Positions 1-11,438 of a stretch of DNA of 64,000 nt are shown one piece after another; positions within the stretch are counted from its first letter, which is position 1; each line of letters starts with the position of its first letter. The translations under genes and the position numbers were made by a program. This DNA comes from Mansonella perstans (Eukaryota > Nematoda > Chromadorea > Rhabditida > Onchocercidae): NCBI GenBank assembly GCA_037074765.1, contig JBAMDO010000146.1:80231-144230 (forward strand), read 5' to 3'. The notes under the pieces were generated by a model, which saw only the letters and a program-made list of their open reading frames with translations, was not told where the DNA came from and did not search any database.

Positions 1-87
1 TTTAACTGCTCTCAACAACATAAAAAAGTTATTCAAATTATATATGGTTTTTTTAGGCTAAATCAATTTGATGTAAATCTTATGCAG

Positions 88-3000
88 GCTGAGCAGTTCA
101 AAAATTGTATTGCTGAGGTTAATGTTTCATTTGATAATGTAGTAAGTAATGCATCCTGAGGTTAATGTTTCATTTGATAATTTAGTAAGTAATGCATCAA
201 CCAGTTAACTGCATGATAAATGATGTTTGTATTTCTCATATATTTTTCGTTTGTGCTTTTTATTTCTATTTTGTTTTACAGTTACGAAGAAGCGTTGGAA
301 GTGCAGAGAAGCTTTTGAAAAAAATGTTAGAAAGTAATCGTAAAGTACATGTGCTTATGCCCACAAAAGATTGCTTCTTGGAAGCTTTATCAAAGGTTTC
401 AGGCCTTTTTAAACTTTTTTTTTTAAAGCGAAACAGCAAAATAAATAATTTCTTCAGGTACAAGCTAAATTCATGCCCTTGTTTAAAACACTGTGAAAGT
501 AATATCAAAAAAGTTAGCGGAGTGTTTACACTTTATTTACAAAAATTTTCATATATTAGGAACCAAATTTGACTGCCGATAATGTTTTGAATTTTGGAAA
601 TTCGAGCAACTCTGCGGCTCCTATCCTGAATTTTCAAACATCAAACATACGATTGGATCACAATTTCTGGACGATGAAGGTAATAAATATTTATCAATTT
701 GTGTATGTCTTCATTTTCTTTCCAATCAAAATAAGTCGCCTTTGTAATTATATATTTTTAGGTTTCATATTCATTAATGTGCAATCATTTTGCTGCTGGT
801 AAAGTACATGATACAAGGAATGATTTGGAAAGGGTATTATTTTAATATGTTTTAACAAAATGATAATGAACTGAAAGCATACACGAAACATGAAAAAGAA
901 AATCACGAGAACTTATGTACGGTAATATATTTTGCACAGAATATGTTCAAACCAGTGTAAACTTAATTACAGATTGTGAAAAATTGCCCTGAATATAAGA
1001 AAGAGTTAATGGATAATGTTGTGCTTGGTATAAACGAAAGTGAGTTGGCCGGTTACTGTGATGCCCACGGTATAACGCATTCGTATTGTCTTTCCACTTC
1101 ACGTTCTGAAAATGAATTAATGTTTGGAGCAATCAGTGAAAAGGTCTACATTGCTCCATTTTAGAATTTAAATTTGAATTTGTCGCATGGAATTGAAACC
1201 AATTGGCTTTTCAATTTTACTTGAAATGTTTGGCCCAAGTATTGATGTGAACTTCAAAAGTAGTTGTTTCATTTAGACGTTAGATATTTTGGATAACTGT
1301 TCATTGGTACATCGATTGGAATGCCAGAGAAATGCTTGTACATCAGAGTCTGCTCTCGCTGATAATATTTTGGCCGAAAATATTGTTACGGAATATTACA
1401 ACGATTTTCTGGCTACCTTAAGTACATTAATCAAGTTGGCATCAAGCAAACCGGCTGTTTCTCGTTTGATTACGGTATCCTTTTTCCTGTAGATTTTTGC
1501 ATAGTCAAAATGTAAATTTACCTCTTGCACGTGGAAGTTTATTTCACCTGAATCTCATCGATTTCAATTGAAAAAAGAAGTGGGTTTAGTTTCAGTTCTA
1601 ATGAATATTTAAATATTTTAATTTTTTCGTTACTTTTATTTGGTATCTACCGCCAAATTTCATAGGTTTGTTTGCGTTTAATGAAAGGAAGAGTAAGAGC
1701 ACAAGCAATGAAGGAAGTAATACAGTTTTTATCTATCAAAATACCGATTTTCATTGAGGAATTTAAAAATGTGAGTATCTTTAAAAGTCTTTATGTTTTT
1801 TGCAAATTGTGCTAAACAATGTTTTTCTTCCATTCTAAATTTTTTTAAGCAGTTTTTTTTACTTAGCATGTTGAACGAAAACCAATTTAACTAATCGGTG
1901 ATTCTTCAGGTCAATCCTGACTGTGGTAAAGAATGTCTTGGAAATTTCAGAGACATTTCTCGACGAGCAGTACATCCTTTACCAAACATTGCTGCCATTA
2001 AGAGTGAGTAATTTTCCTGATTATTCGGAACAATTTTTTCGAATTAGTGGAAGCCTTTTTTTGATTTGATACAAATTCACTTTTTCGCAGTGAGGAAGTT
2101 TTCTTACCGGACTTTTTCATACCAGAATAAAACTTATGAATGTAAATGGACAAAGATTATTTTAAGAGCTTTTAAATGGTGGCACGGATGTTTGGCGCTT
2201 GATTGTTTCATTTGATATGAACGAAATAAAATCCTTATTTGCTAAAATGACTGGAAAAATTACTGTGCCACATCGCGTAAGTTTCATTCACGTATATAGT
2301 TTTTTTTTTCACATCAACACGCGTAGAAAAAACATTTCAACTAGTGTGAGGACATTTTCTTTTTAGCTTCGAATTAGCAGAATGATTGGTGATGTCATGT
2401 CAGCTGCTGCTTCGCAAGGAAATTTTGAACATATCAACTTATTATTAGGTAAATTGGAGCAGCTAGCAGTTATTGGGGTATGTTTTAATTTTCCACTTTT
2501 CCAAGGTGAATAATCTACAAAAGTTGGAATGGAATTTATTTCGTAGTAAATTTTAAAAACGTTTTTGAGGACGGAACTCAGTGGCGTACATTTTGCAATG
2601 AATGTGTGAAAGAAATGGGGCCACTAGGAAAAATTCAAGAAATACAAGTGCGATTTGCTTTTGATGCTGTTCGAGTTCAGGTCCAATTTATTAACATATT
2701 GCTCGAAAAATTATCCAAGGAATGTTGGATAGTTTTTTTCAAATGGATTGTTATTTAAAATAAAATGAATGGAAATAGAAATGAGAGCTTTGATTAAAGT
2801 TTGAACTTTTGAAATCATTCAGAATTGAATTTGGAATTGGAATAAAGTTGAAAATCCAACGATAAAATTAATTGCGTGATTTGTTTATTGGGAATCGGAG
2901 TATTAAGTCGAAAATCCAGTGATAAAATTTGAATTTTGTGATTTTTTACTGGTTATAATTGGGGAATATGTTTGTTTACTTTGTGTTACTGGTGGGAGTA

Positions 3001-5980
3001 CGATGTGGGCGGCCTATCACTATTACTGCTGTATTGAGTTTCTCTCTGTGGCAACTTATCATGCAATTCATGAAATAAGTCTGATAGATTCGCCATTTTA
3101 GCTGGAATGTTGGCATACACGGTTTTCGAGAGTATCAAACAATGCCCAGTTCGTCCAAGTTACACAGGCTTTGAATTCGACAGTGAAAGCATTAATACAA
3201 TCATCCATGACGAGTCCTGTAACAATGGGAAAGATGATGCTTCATACAGTCACATTCTTCATCAATACTAGCGAATGGGATTTTCTGTTGCGTTCTTTCG
3301 TAAAGTAAGCTCATCTTATTCTATTTTGTTGATTTATTCGTTTTTAATAATTTTCGACTTAGATTGTAAATCTAAGTATCTACAGTTATGCGATATGATT
3401 TAGCTTGTTTTTGTTTAAGTTTGATTTTTTTTTAAGTCTCTGGAAAATCCGTAATTTTTTTCGTAACTTTCCCTAATCTTTAGTACAATTTTTTACTATT
3501 TATCTGCATCTTCATTTTCAGGTTAAAAAGTCCGTTCTTGGATGCAGCAAAAATGATTGCGGCTTATATGACAAGTACAGATCCAGCTGTTGCTAAGCAA
3601 ATTGTCGAAGGGCCATGGTGGCACGTTATGAATTCAACTTTTCAAGAGCTTCCACCGAACAGGTATATGATTTTTATGAGCAAAATTTGTTTATATTTTT
3701 CAGGAATAATGGTTTTTCTGAATCATAAGGGATTTTTCACTTCTATACTTGCTATAAAACAGAATTTCTGATTTTTCCCACAAAATAATAAATTGCAGTA
3801 AAAGACGAAATGATGGATCATTGGTTCGTGAGCAAACGAAGCAATTGCTAACAAGGACACAATTTTTAGATATGTTACGGCTCATAAAAGTATGAATTGT
3901 TGTTGCATATTTGCACGAAAATTTATATAAATGGAAAAAGATAAAAGAAAATATTTTAGGTGCTTTTTTTTTTCATTCCAACTACAGTAAATATTTTTAT
4001 AGGAATATCGCTCGATATCCTTCCTTATTAGCTTTCTTGGTAAAATGTTTGGTGCAGCTGGAAATGTGACGAAAATGAGGAAGGAATGTGACGGATTATC
4101 GTCAGCTCAAGATATTAGTAAAGATATATTTGTTGAGCATCCGGATTACTGGCAGTCCAGTTTTGAGTAAGTATTTATTAATATAAGGGTCAAATCACAA
4201 CTTGTTTTCATACCTAGCTTTCGGAGGATAATTTCTTAGATTGCAATAGCATGGGACTGAATGTTTTGATTCCAGCTTACTACCGCATTATTATAATTGT
4301 TTAATTATTCAGTGTAGTTCTCAGAAGATTTGCTAGCTGTCTTGTTTCTTCAGAAAGAAAGGATCTGATGATGAATTATGTTTCAATCTGCCTTTTTTAA
4401 CTGAATGTCTCGATACGGTATTCAGGAATGCTTTAATTGTCAATCCGATAAATGCTTTCTGGCTACGATCCTATGCCGACTTTTGCTTCGGTAAGTACGA
4501 TGATTATTTAATTCTTTTGTTAACGTGTTTTTGATTATTCCACTTATGGTTTCTTGTCATTAATAACTTCAGCTTGCGACAAATTTGCGGATGCTTTGGT
4601 TCTTTACATGGAAGCATGTGTGTCTTGCAGTGACTCCCTGACAAGACCTCTTCCTGATAATGTTGTTGATGATGTGGTAAGCTGTTTAACTTTTACTGAT
4701 TTTTTGTTCATCAGAACTGTGTTAGGATGACGCTCAAAATCACGAAACCCTAGGAATTAACTGTTTAAAACTCTGACTCTCCAACGGTTTCAAATGTATT
4801 CACATTTTACCTTGTTCGTGAAATATAGCAGTCATACATCCATGTTAGGAACATTATCTAAAAGGAATATATTGCTATTTTTACACCATATATTATAAGA
4901 TTCATTCTTTTCATTAAGAAGGAGAATACATTAGCAGTTGATGGGAATGCTGGGAGATAAAATAATGATAACCAAATCAGGTTAAAGCTTAACTTCTAGG
5001 AAATTTTTCTTTTGCTTTCTCTTTTTTTATTTTTTGTAAGGCATAATTTTTGAAAATTTATCTTAGATGTGGCTCAAGGTTCAGCGGTGCTTGCGAATGA
5101 CTGGTTCTGAAACTCTGAGTGCCTTGATTTGTCAACTCATGCGTAATCCAATCGAACGTTACGTTTCAACAGCATCTTCTCTATTGGAAACTCATGGTGA
5201 CACACTTGATGCTTGTACGGCCTACTTCCCACTTATTAGTGATATCAATCTTGCAGAATTTATGAATGGTTAGTACTTTTATTTATTGCGTAACTGGCTA
5301 TCACTTTGTTAAAATGATTAGTCAGCTATATTGTTTGATAGACATATTTAATTACTGCTAAATCGTTTCAGAAGGTCCATTTGTGATTTCACGGCAAATT
5401 ATAAAAAATAATAAGTGTTTGCAAATTTACCTAAAGAAAAGGGAAATCGAAGAATTTTTCTTCACGGAAATTGAAGCTAACAAGCTTAAATAATGAATTA
5501 ATTTGTTGCTAATTAATGATACTGGGCCGCTGTCAATATAGTTCTTATTGTCTTTGAGAGACCGAATAACTTTCTTTATCGCTGCGTCTCTAAGGCTCTG
5601 TGAGTCACCGGTAATTGTCCTCGATGGTTTTTTTCTATTTTTTATTGTATTTCAGATGTGTACGAAAAGCTTCATCTTCACAAAAAAGAACAACTGCTGG
5701 TATAATACTTTAATTTCATCATGTAGCAGTCATTTGAGATTAAGAGAAAATTTGTTTTTAAAGAAAATTTTGTTTAAAATTTTGAGGAATAGATTGCCTG
5801 ATTTTTGAGAAAGTTGATGGTACTTCCATTTTTCCACTCTCAATTCTGCATTTTTTTCAGCTACGAGCAATTTCGGTAGCAGAGATAAATTCTCACAATA
5901 TAAGCCAACTTGAGAGGTTTCGAAGACGTGAACGATTTTTACTTGTTCTTTGTGCACATGTATTTAGAATACATCTTTGA
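88..5980 (+). CDS. ints-8: Integrator complex subunit 8, 5' end outside window
   Basis: Subunit of the nuclear Integrator complex, which binds RNA polymerase II and processes snRNA and other transcripts. Twenty exons: 88-141, 282-395, 560-679, 762-833, 973-1143, 1277-1474, 1666-1770, 1910-2003, 2091-2276, 2367-2477, 2570-2680, 3102-3304, 3522-3662, 3799-3889, 4003-4166, 4354-4490, 4573-4676, 5067-5268, 5656-5699, 5861-5980. Junction phases agree throughout except inside the ninth exon. Family landmarks, compared with remembered human INTS8, occur in the right order: ELAGYCDAHGIT (human RLAGYCQACDVL), RRNDGSLVREQ, and a TPR-like C-terminal block ALVLYMEACVSCSDSL (human AALHYYLQAGAVCSDFF). The end, RFRRRERFLLVLCAHVF, parallels the human RRKKKFLQAMAKLYF tail. 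About 880 residues are present; human is 995. The N-terminal exons lie left of the window. The ninth exon carries one extra base near 2164, either a sequence error or a real lesion. Confidence 0.92.
113..198. repeat. 43-bp tandem duplication across a 5' splice site
   Basis: Bases 113-155 and 156-198 are the same 43-bp unit with one mismatch (gta against tta). The first copy holds the end of an INTS8 exon and its GTAAGT donor at 142. The second copy carries the same GTAAGT at 185 and lies wholly in the following intron. Confidence 0.93.
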
Positions 5981-7826
5981 TTTTATTATGAATATTCATT
6001 GTAAAATGACTTTTAGGTGAAAAAATACCCGAATTTTTCTCTAGAGGAAATTCCTGGTGTGAAATATTTCGAAAACGTAATTTTTTTGAGTCAGTTTGGG
6101 TAAAGTTGAAATAACTGGAAAGAGCAACTGAAAAAGAACAAGACAGAGTAATTCAAAAAAATTAGTTTAAATCTTAACTGAAAAGCGAACATCTTTAATA
6201 AATTATATTTTAGTATATCTTGAAGTATTTTGTTTATTTCATATAAGTTGTATTTTTTGTATTCTTGCCATATTCAAAGAATAATATATATTTTGTCACA
6301 GGAGTTTTTTTCACATCTTTTCTTAAAAAAATTGGTTTTTCACCAAAAAAAACGGTAATAGTGGAAGTTCTGTTCGATCAAATTGTGTTGTCGATTAAAT
6401 AATCCGGAAGCATTAGATCAGTCATAGTTACTGATTATCATTGAATAAAAAACCGGCTCTCTGAATCATCGCTTGTCCATCAATAAGTGGAATAAAAGTG
6501 AAGTGCTTTGACTTTTGTACGGTTATTAATATTCTTATGTCATTACTATATATCGGAATGCTTGCTGCATTGGTTGCACAAAGTCGTGATAACCAGGAAT
6601 GGGATGTTGTGTAAGTTCCGTTTGATATCAGTTTTCTACTACTATACAAAAAATTACAGCTGAATTCGACAAGCTGGTAATTGTCACTCTTAGACTTGGT
6701 AATGATCATAAACAGTACTCATTCAATGAAGTGGCAAATTAGTATCTGAATGCAATTTACTGAATTTGAGGTGAGGTTCGTTTGTGGGAAATTGTGGAGA
6801 TAGTATTTGCTGAGTCGAAAGAGTTTCTTTGTTCAAAATACAGAATTTTTTTTAAAAGCGGGAATTGGTGTTTTATTTCGTAACCTTTTCAAAAATCTTC
6901 AGGAATTAGACTAAACTTATTTTATTGGTTATTGCTGCAAAATTCAAGTCTTTTTTTGTCGAAAATTTTCAAATATTAGACTGATTATATCACAAAATGG
7001 AAAAATAAGCTAAAATATGGGAAGTACAAACATTAATTTAAAAAATAAATAAATCTTCATTTGTCGGATAATTGTAAGAATTGTTGCAGAATTAGCTCCG
7101 TTTACTGATATTAAACCCAATGAATTCAGTCAATGTTTTTTTAGATATTATTAACTTCATGGCATTAGCATTATTTTCTAATGATGACATCCATTCATTC
7201 ATTCCTATTATCTCATCATTCCATCGAGTTTTGATAATACGGATGAAATTTATTTTAATGAGCCAATTTAGGCAATAATATTCCTGATCTGTCCTCCAAA
7301 CATTCGAGTATATATGTCTTTGTATGGTGATAATACGGTTGAATCGTTAATCGCATTCATTTATTTGCTCATGCATTTGAAATGAAAGTGTTTTAGTAAT
7401 TTATAGATAAATAATTAGTGATATACGTCAGTTAGATTAGAAGAGGCTGCTATGGATGAAACTTACTTCGCAAGTAATATTATGTTCAATTTATTGTCAA
7501 AATTACTCCTATCATATGAGAATTATTGTTTGACAATCCAGCGATAATTCATATCCATTGATGATATTTTGATCTAATTCATGCAATTTCAAATTCATAC
7601 AAGAATTCCATTGATATAAAAATTAGATTTATCTTTCTGAAATGATTTTCATTTTTACATCTACAATTTTATATTTTTTATAGCATAATAATTCAAAACT
7701 TTCATCATAAACAATATTTTTGATTTTCAATTCTAAAAATTAAAATCATTTCATACAGAAAAAAATGTTATATTAACAAAATTTTGACGATGGAATAATT
7801 ATCGCTTATCCGTACACCCTATGACA
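5981..7826. other. Intergenic, between convergent INTS8 and meteorin-like genes
   Basis: The INTS8 3' UTR probably ends soon after the AATAAA near 6197. The rest holds the 3' side of the convergent gene. There are opposing short open frames at 6428-6709, none of which I could tie to a family or to a phase-consistent exon partner. The remainder is AT-rich with no recognisable feature. Confidence 0.6.
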
Positions 7827-10800
7827 TCACAATAATTGACAAGGAGCATTTTCAGATTGTTCCCGAGCAATTTGTATGTAGTGGGGAATTGTTGGTGAAC
7901 AAATGATGTGTACCGTATCAAATTCCATTCTGGCAATGTAAATTCGGCTAATCTCATTATTTTTGGATAAACAACCATTAGCTGTGGCTAAAATATGAAA
8001 TTAATAATCCTTGAGATGCTTCTATGAAGTGATTAATATTACTTATTTTTCCATCGTAAGAAATTTTTCAGAAAACTGCAAAATTTTTTTTAAAAGTTTT
8101 GATAAGTTTCAATTAGTATTAAAATAAAAAAAAAATTTGCCTTTCAAGATGGTTCGATTACTTCTTCTTTCAACAATTTGATGATGATGCAGTGGCCTTC
8201 GTAATATTTTATCGATCAATATATAATCGTTTTCATTACTTCGATGACCTTCAAATACTGAAGCAAAAAAATAATTTTTTGTTAGTTTCTTTTTATTGAT
8301 TAATATAACTGATATTAAAATTTTCTTCAATTTTTATTTCCTTTCACATAAAATATTTCACACTAAAATATAATTAATTGATAATAAAAATTTTTATTTT
8401 CATTCCACATTTTCGTTTTCAGCAAGCAAAAAGGCAAAAAAGGGAAAGAAAAATGATGAAAATATTTTTTAATTAACAAACCAAAATCAGCATTGTTGCA
8501 AAATGCATTCATAACATCGATACTTGAGCACACTGCACATGATGACTTTTCATTAGCAATCAACGATTCCGGTACAATTTCATATTGAAAACCAGCAACT
8601 CTTTGCTTCCAAATTTGCATGTTATAAATTTCGATAAGAATTAATATGTCAATTTGAACATCCATACATTTTTTGAATCCATCTGCTATATTTAATAAAC
8701 GATGATTGCCTCTATCTGTAAGATTGCAATTTTATTTTATCAAAGAATTTATTTTAAAAAGAAGAGAAATAAAAAACGAAATAGGAAGAATGAAATAGAG
8801 AAACAATGCTATAAAAAATTCAAAAATAAATTGGAAGCAATCGTTACAATACAATAACAAATCAAGTAAAAATAAATGTTATAATGGAAAGAATGGATAA
8901 AATTTTAGAAGAGAAAATTTTTAAAATATATGAATTTTTAAAGCTATTAAAATTCCTTGGATTTTGTGGGTTTTATATTTCTGTTTTTCTGTTTTTTTTT
9001 TAGGAAAAAAAACAAATTCTTGTACATACCTGACAAACGATAAGATATTTTATAGGATGGGATAAAACGAATTCGAAGACAAATTCTTTCTTCATTTCTA
9101 TCTCTCATTAAGAATCGAACATGCATTCCACCAATTGGATTATACCATTGCAAATGGCCACTGCTACATGACAAATTGACTTTTTGAATGATTTTATTAT
9201 CAATTCCACCACTGAAAAATCAATATTACATTTTACTAAGCGATCAGTCAATCGATTTTTATGATCAACTATAAGATTAGGATTGTTCTATGATTCAGTA
9301 TAATATGTATGATGCATAATGATCAAATTGTTTCTGACTTATTTTAATAATTCTATCATTTCAGTTACAAAATAATGTCAAAGAAAGGTGTAATATTTTG
9401 CTACCTAAATAATTGATAATTTTGTATTAAGATTACTTGTTCTATCAATTCAAAGATAAGTGGCTATTGATAATTTGAACTGTTTGAATTGCTAGTACAT
9501 GATTCTCATTTGAATAGTTTTATCAGTTCATTTTATTTAATAATTTGTATATTTTCCGCTTATTAAAACTTAATCATTTCTTTTATCGTTTCATCATTTA
9601 TGAAACGAATGATGATGCTTATATTATTTTTATTATCTATAAAATTGTGCAAAAAAATCTTTCACTGAGAGATAGGCGGAGAAAAAGAATTGATGAAAAA
9701 AAAACTATGATGTAAAAAGGGCAAATATATTTGAATGTTACGGTTGATGATCACAGGTTAAGTCAATTGAGCGTATATATAAATGGTTTGAATAATGGAT
9801 GGAAAGTTTTGTTAGTCAAAGCATATAACATTTAACAATTGTTCAAATCAAATAAAGACTTATATTTCAACCGGTATTTCAAAAAAGAAAAAAGATAGAG
9901 CATAAAAAGCACATTTTTTTTCTAAAAAGATACATATTTCTGAATGATTTTGGACAATTAATTGAGTATTCATCCCAGACATTCACCGGTTTTTTTGGAA
10001 CTTTTCGTCTTCGATTTTTGTTATTACAACAATTTTGCGTAATGACGCGTGTAACCGCTTCGGCGGTCAACATTTTTTTTTTTTTTTTTTTTTAGATAAA
10101 AATGAAACAAGAAAAATTAGAAGTGAAGAATTGTGTAGCGCCTTTATTTCAAATGAATATTCAAAAAAAGAAAAAAATTAATGGCAATTAACTTTTAAAG
10201 TATTGCTTTTATCAAATCCACTTAATTGTGCATGAATTTGATCAAGTAAGCAATCCCGAAATCCATACAATGAAATTTTTGAATTTTTGGTTGCATTGAT
10301 TAAGTAACTTGATGCCATAACTTAATTGTATTCTATCATTTTTTTCAATTTTTACTCTACCTTATTTCATCGATCTATTTGTTTTTCCATGGTATCATAC
10401 CTAATTTGTTTTAAATTTTCATCCTGTTGAATCAAACCAATTTCTATCATTTTCTTAAACTTTGAAGCAGAATTTGCAAAATATTAAACGACATTTAAAA
10501 TATTATTGAACTTTGATTTTTTCCTCCGCTTTTTTCGGAACTCCTATCAAAATATATCTTGAAATTTATAAAAACTTAAAGATTCTTTATGCTTTAATGC
10601 TACTTTTTTGGGTCCTTTTCTGTAATCGAAAAAAACGCCACAAGTTAGTAAAAAGGTCATAAGATTCTCACACCCTTATTCATCTCTTACCCAACCAACT
10701 TATTTCTTATCTCAAGCACATCTATCGGAAACGGTACTAGCGATGGGAAAAAGTTTCTTTAGCATAAAAATCTTGAACTTCTTGTTTGATTAAAATATAT

Positions 10801-11438
10801 GACAAGGTTTTGGTAACTACAAACTCATTACTTTTAAAAGCTTACGTTTATTCATCATTTCCAGTCAATTTTCATTCTTTTGCAAAGTATATGAATGCCT
10901 TTAAACATATGCTTAGACTAACTATTTGTAAAATCAATAGGTGAATAATAGATGCAAGAAATTTGAGCGAGCAATATCTGATATAATAGAATAATAATGA
11001 TTATTTCCTGATCAGATATGTTTTCATTTTACCAAGCATCATTTTTTGATCAATCCATTTTACTAGATTCTAATTTCATCAATGTTCAAAACTCAAATCC
11101 AGAAAAACAGTATTACATTAATTGTCAGTTTGAAATAATGGGTCGGTTTTTGTAACTTGCTAATTTTCATTAAATTCATAAACCAATCAGTTGGAGCACA
11201 TTATTTTTGCCTTTTTTTAAAATTATTTAATTAGACTTAATAATTAAATAAAGAAAAATATACAGTACCTCGAATGCCATGAGCAATGTGTACTACGTCT
11301 CCACTCATTTCTCATATCGTCATTACCAATATCACCAACAGTTAAAGAATCAAATTTGCATAGGTAAAGGTAAAGCATTAAAAGTTGAAGACGAAGGGAT
11401 TGGTTTTCGTGCCGGACAATACCATTATGAATCATCAT
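7827..11438 (-). CDS. Meteorin-like secreted protein
   Basis: Predicted secreted protein of the meteorin/meteorin-like family (vertebrate members are secreted growth or cytokine-like factors). Five exons on the minus strand: 11438-11269, 9211-9030, 8715-8482, 8257-8141, 7987-7827. All phases match and the total is 287 residues, close to the vertebrate length of about 290. Landmarks in order: HCSWHSSGG near residue 53 (family CSWRGSG), CSSGHLQWYNPIGGMHVRF (family CAEGAVEWLYPAGAL), CAVCSSIDVMNAFCNNADF (family CRPCSDAELLLAACTSDF), DYILIDKILRRP, NRTILKATANGC and a C-terminal APCQLL. A hydrophobic stretch LQLLMLYLYLC follows the chosen start and should be the signal-peptide core. Earlier in-frame methionines reach 11534, so the start is uncertain. 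Intron 1 is about 2 kb. Intron 4 appears to use a GC donor. Its function in a nematode is unknown. Confidence 0.86.
10031..10098 (+). other. GC-rich UUCG hairpin followed by a long T tract, inside intron 1 of the meteorin-like gene
   Basis: A locally GC-rich patch contains ACCGC-TTCG-GCGGT (10048-10061), a perfect five-pair stem closed by a UUCG tetraloop. It is followed within about ten bases by a run of roughly 20 T. This stands out against the AT-rich surroundings. No tRNA, snRNA or other known RNA fold was recognised, so it is listed only as a structure. Confidence 0.4.

Noticed and set aside
1910..2003. Alternative frame of the eighth INTS8 exon reading a helical, hydrophobic sequence
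   Set aside because: It cannot be joined in phase to the preceding exon, and the phase-0 frame aligns with the family.
6428..6709. 93-codon minus-strand frame and an overlapping plus-strand signal-peptide-like frame (MSLLYIGMLAALVAQ) with a GTAAGT donor
   Set aside because: Neither has a phase-compatible partner exon or a recognised family, and they exclude each other.
9879..10073. Minus-strand frame with a basic stretch (RRRKVPKK)
   Set aside because: It lies in intron 1 of the meteorin-like gene, begins at a homopolymer and has no splice partner.
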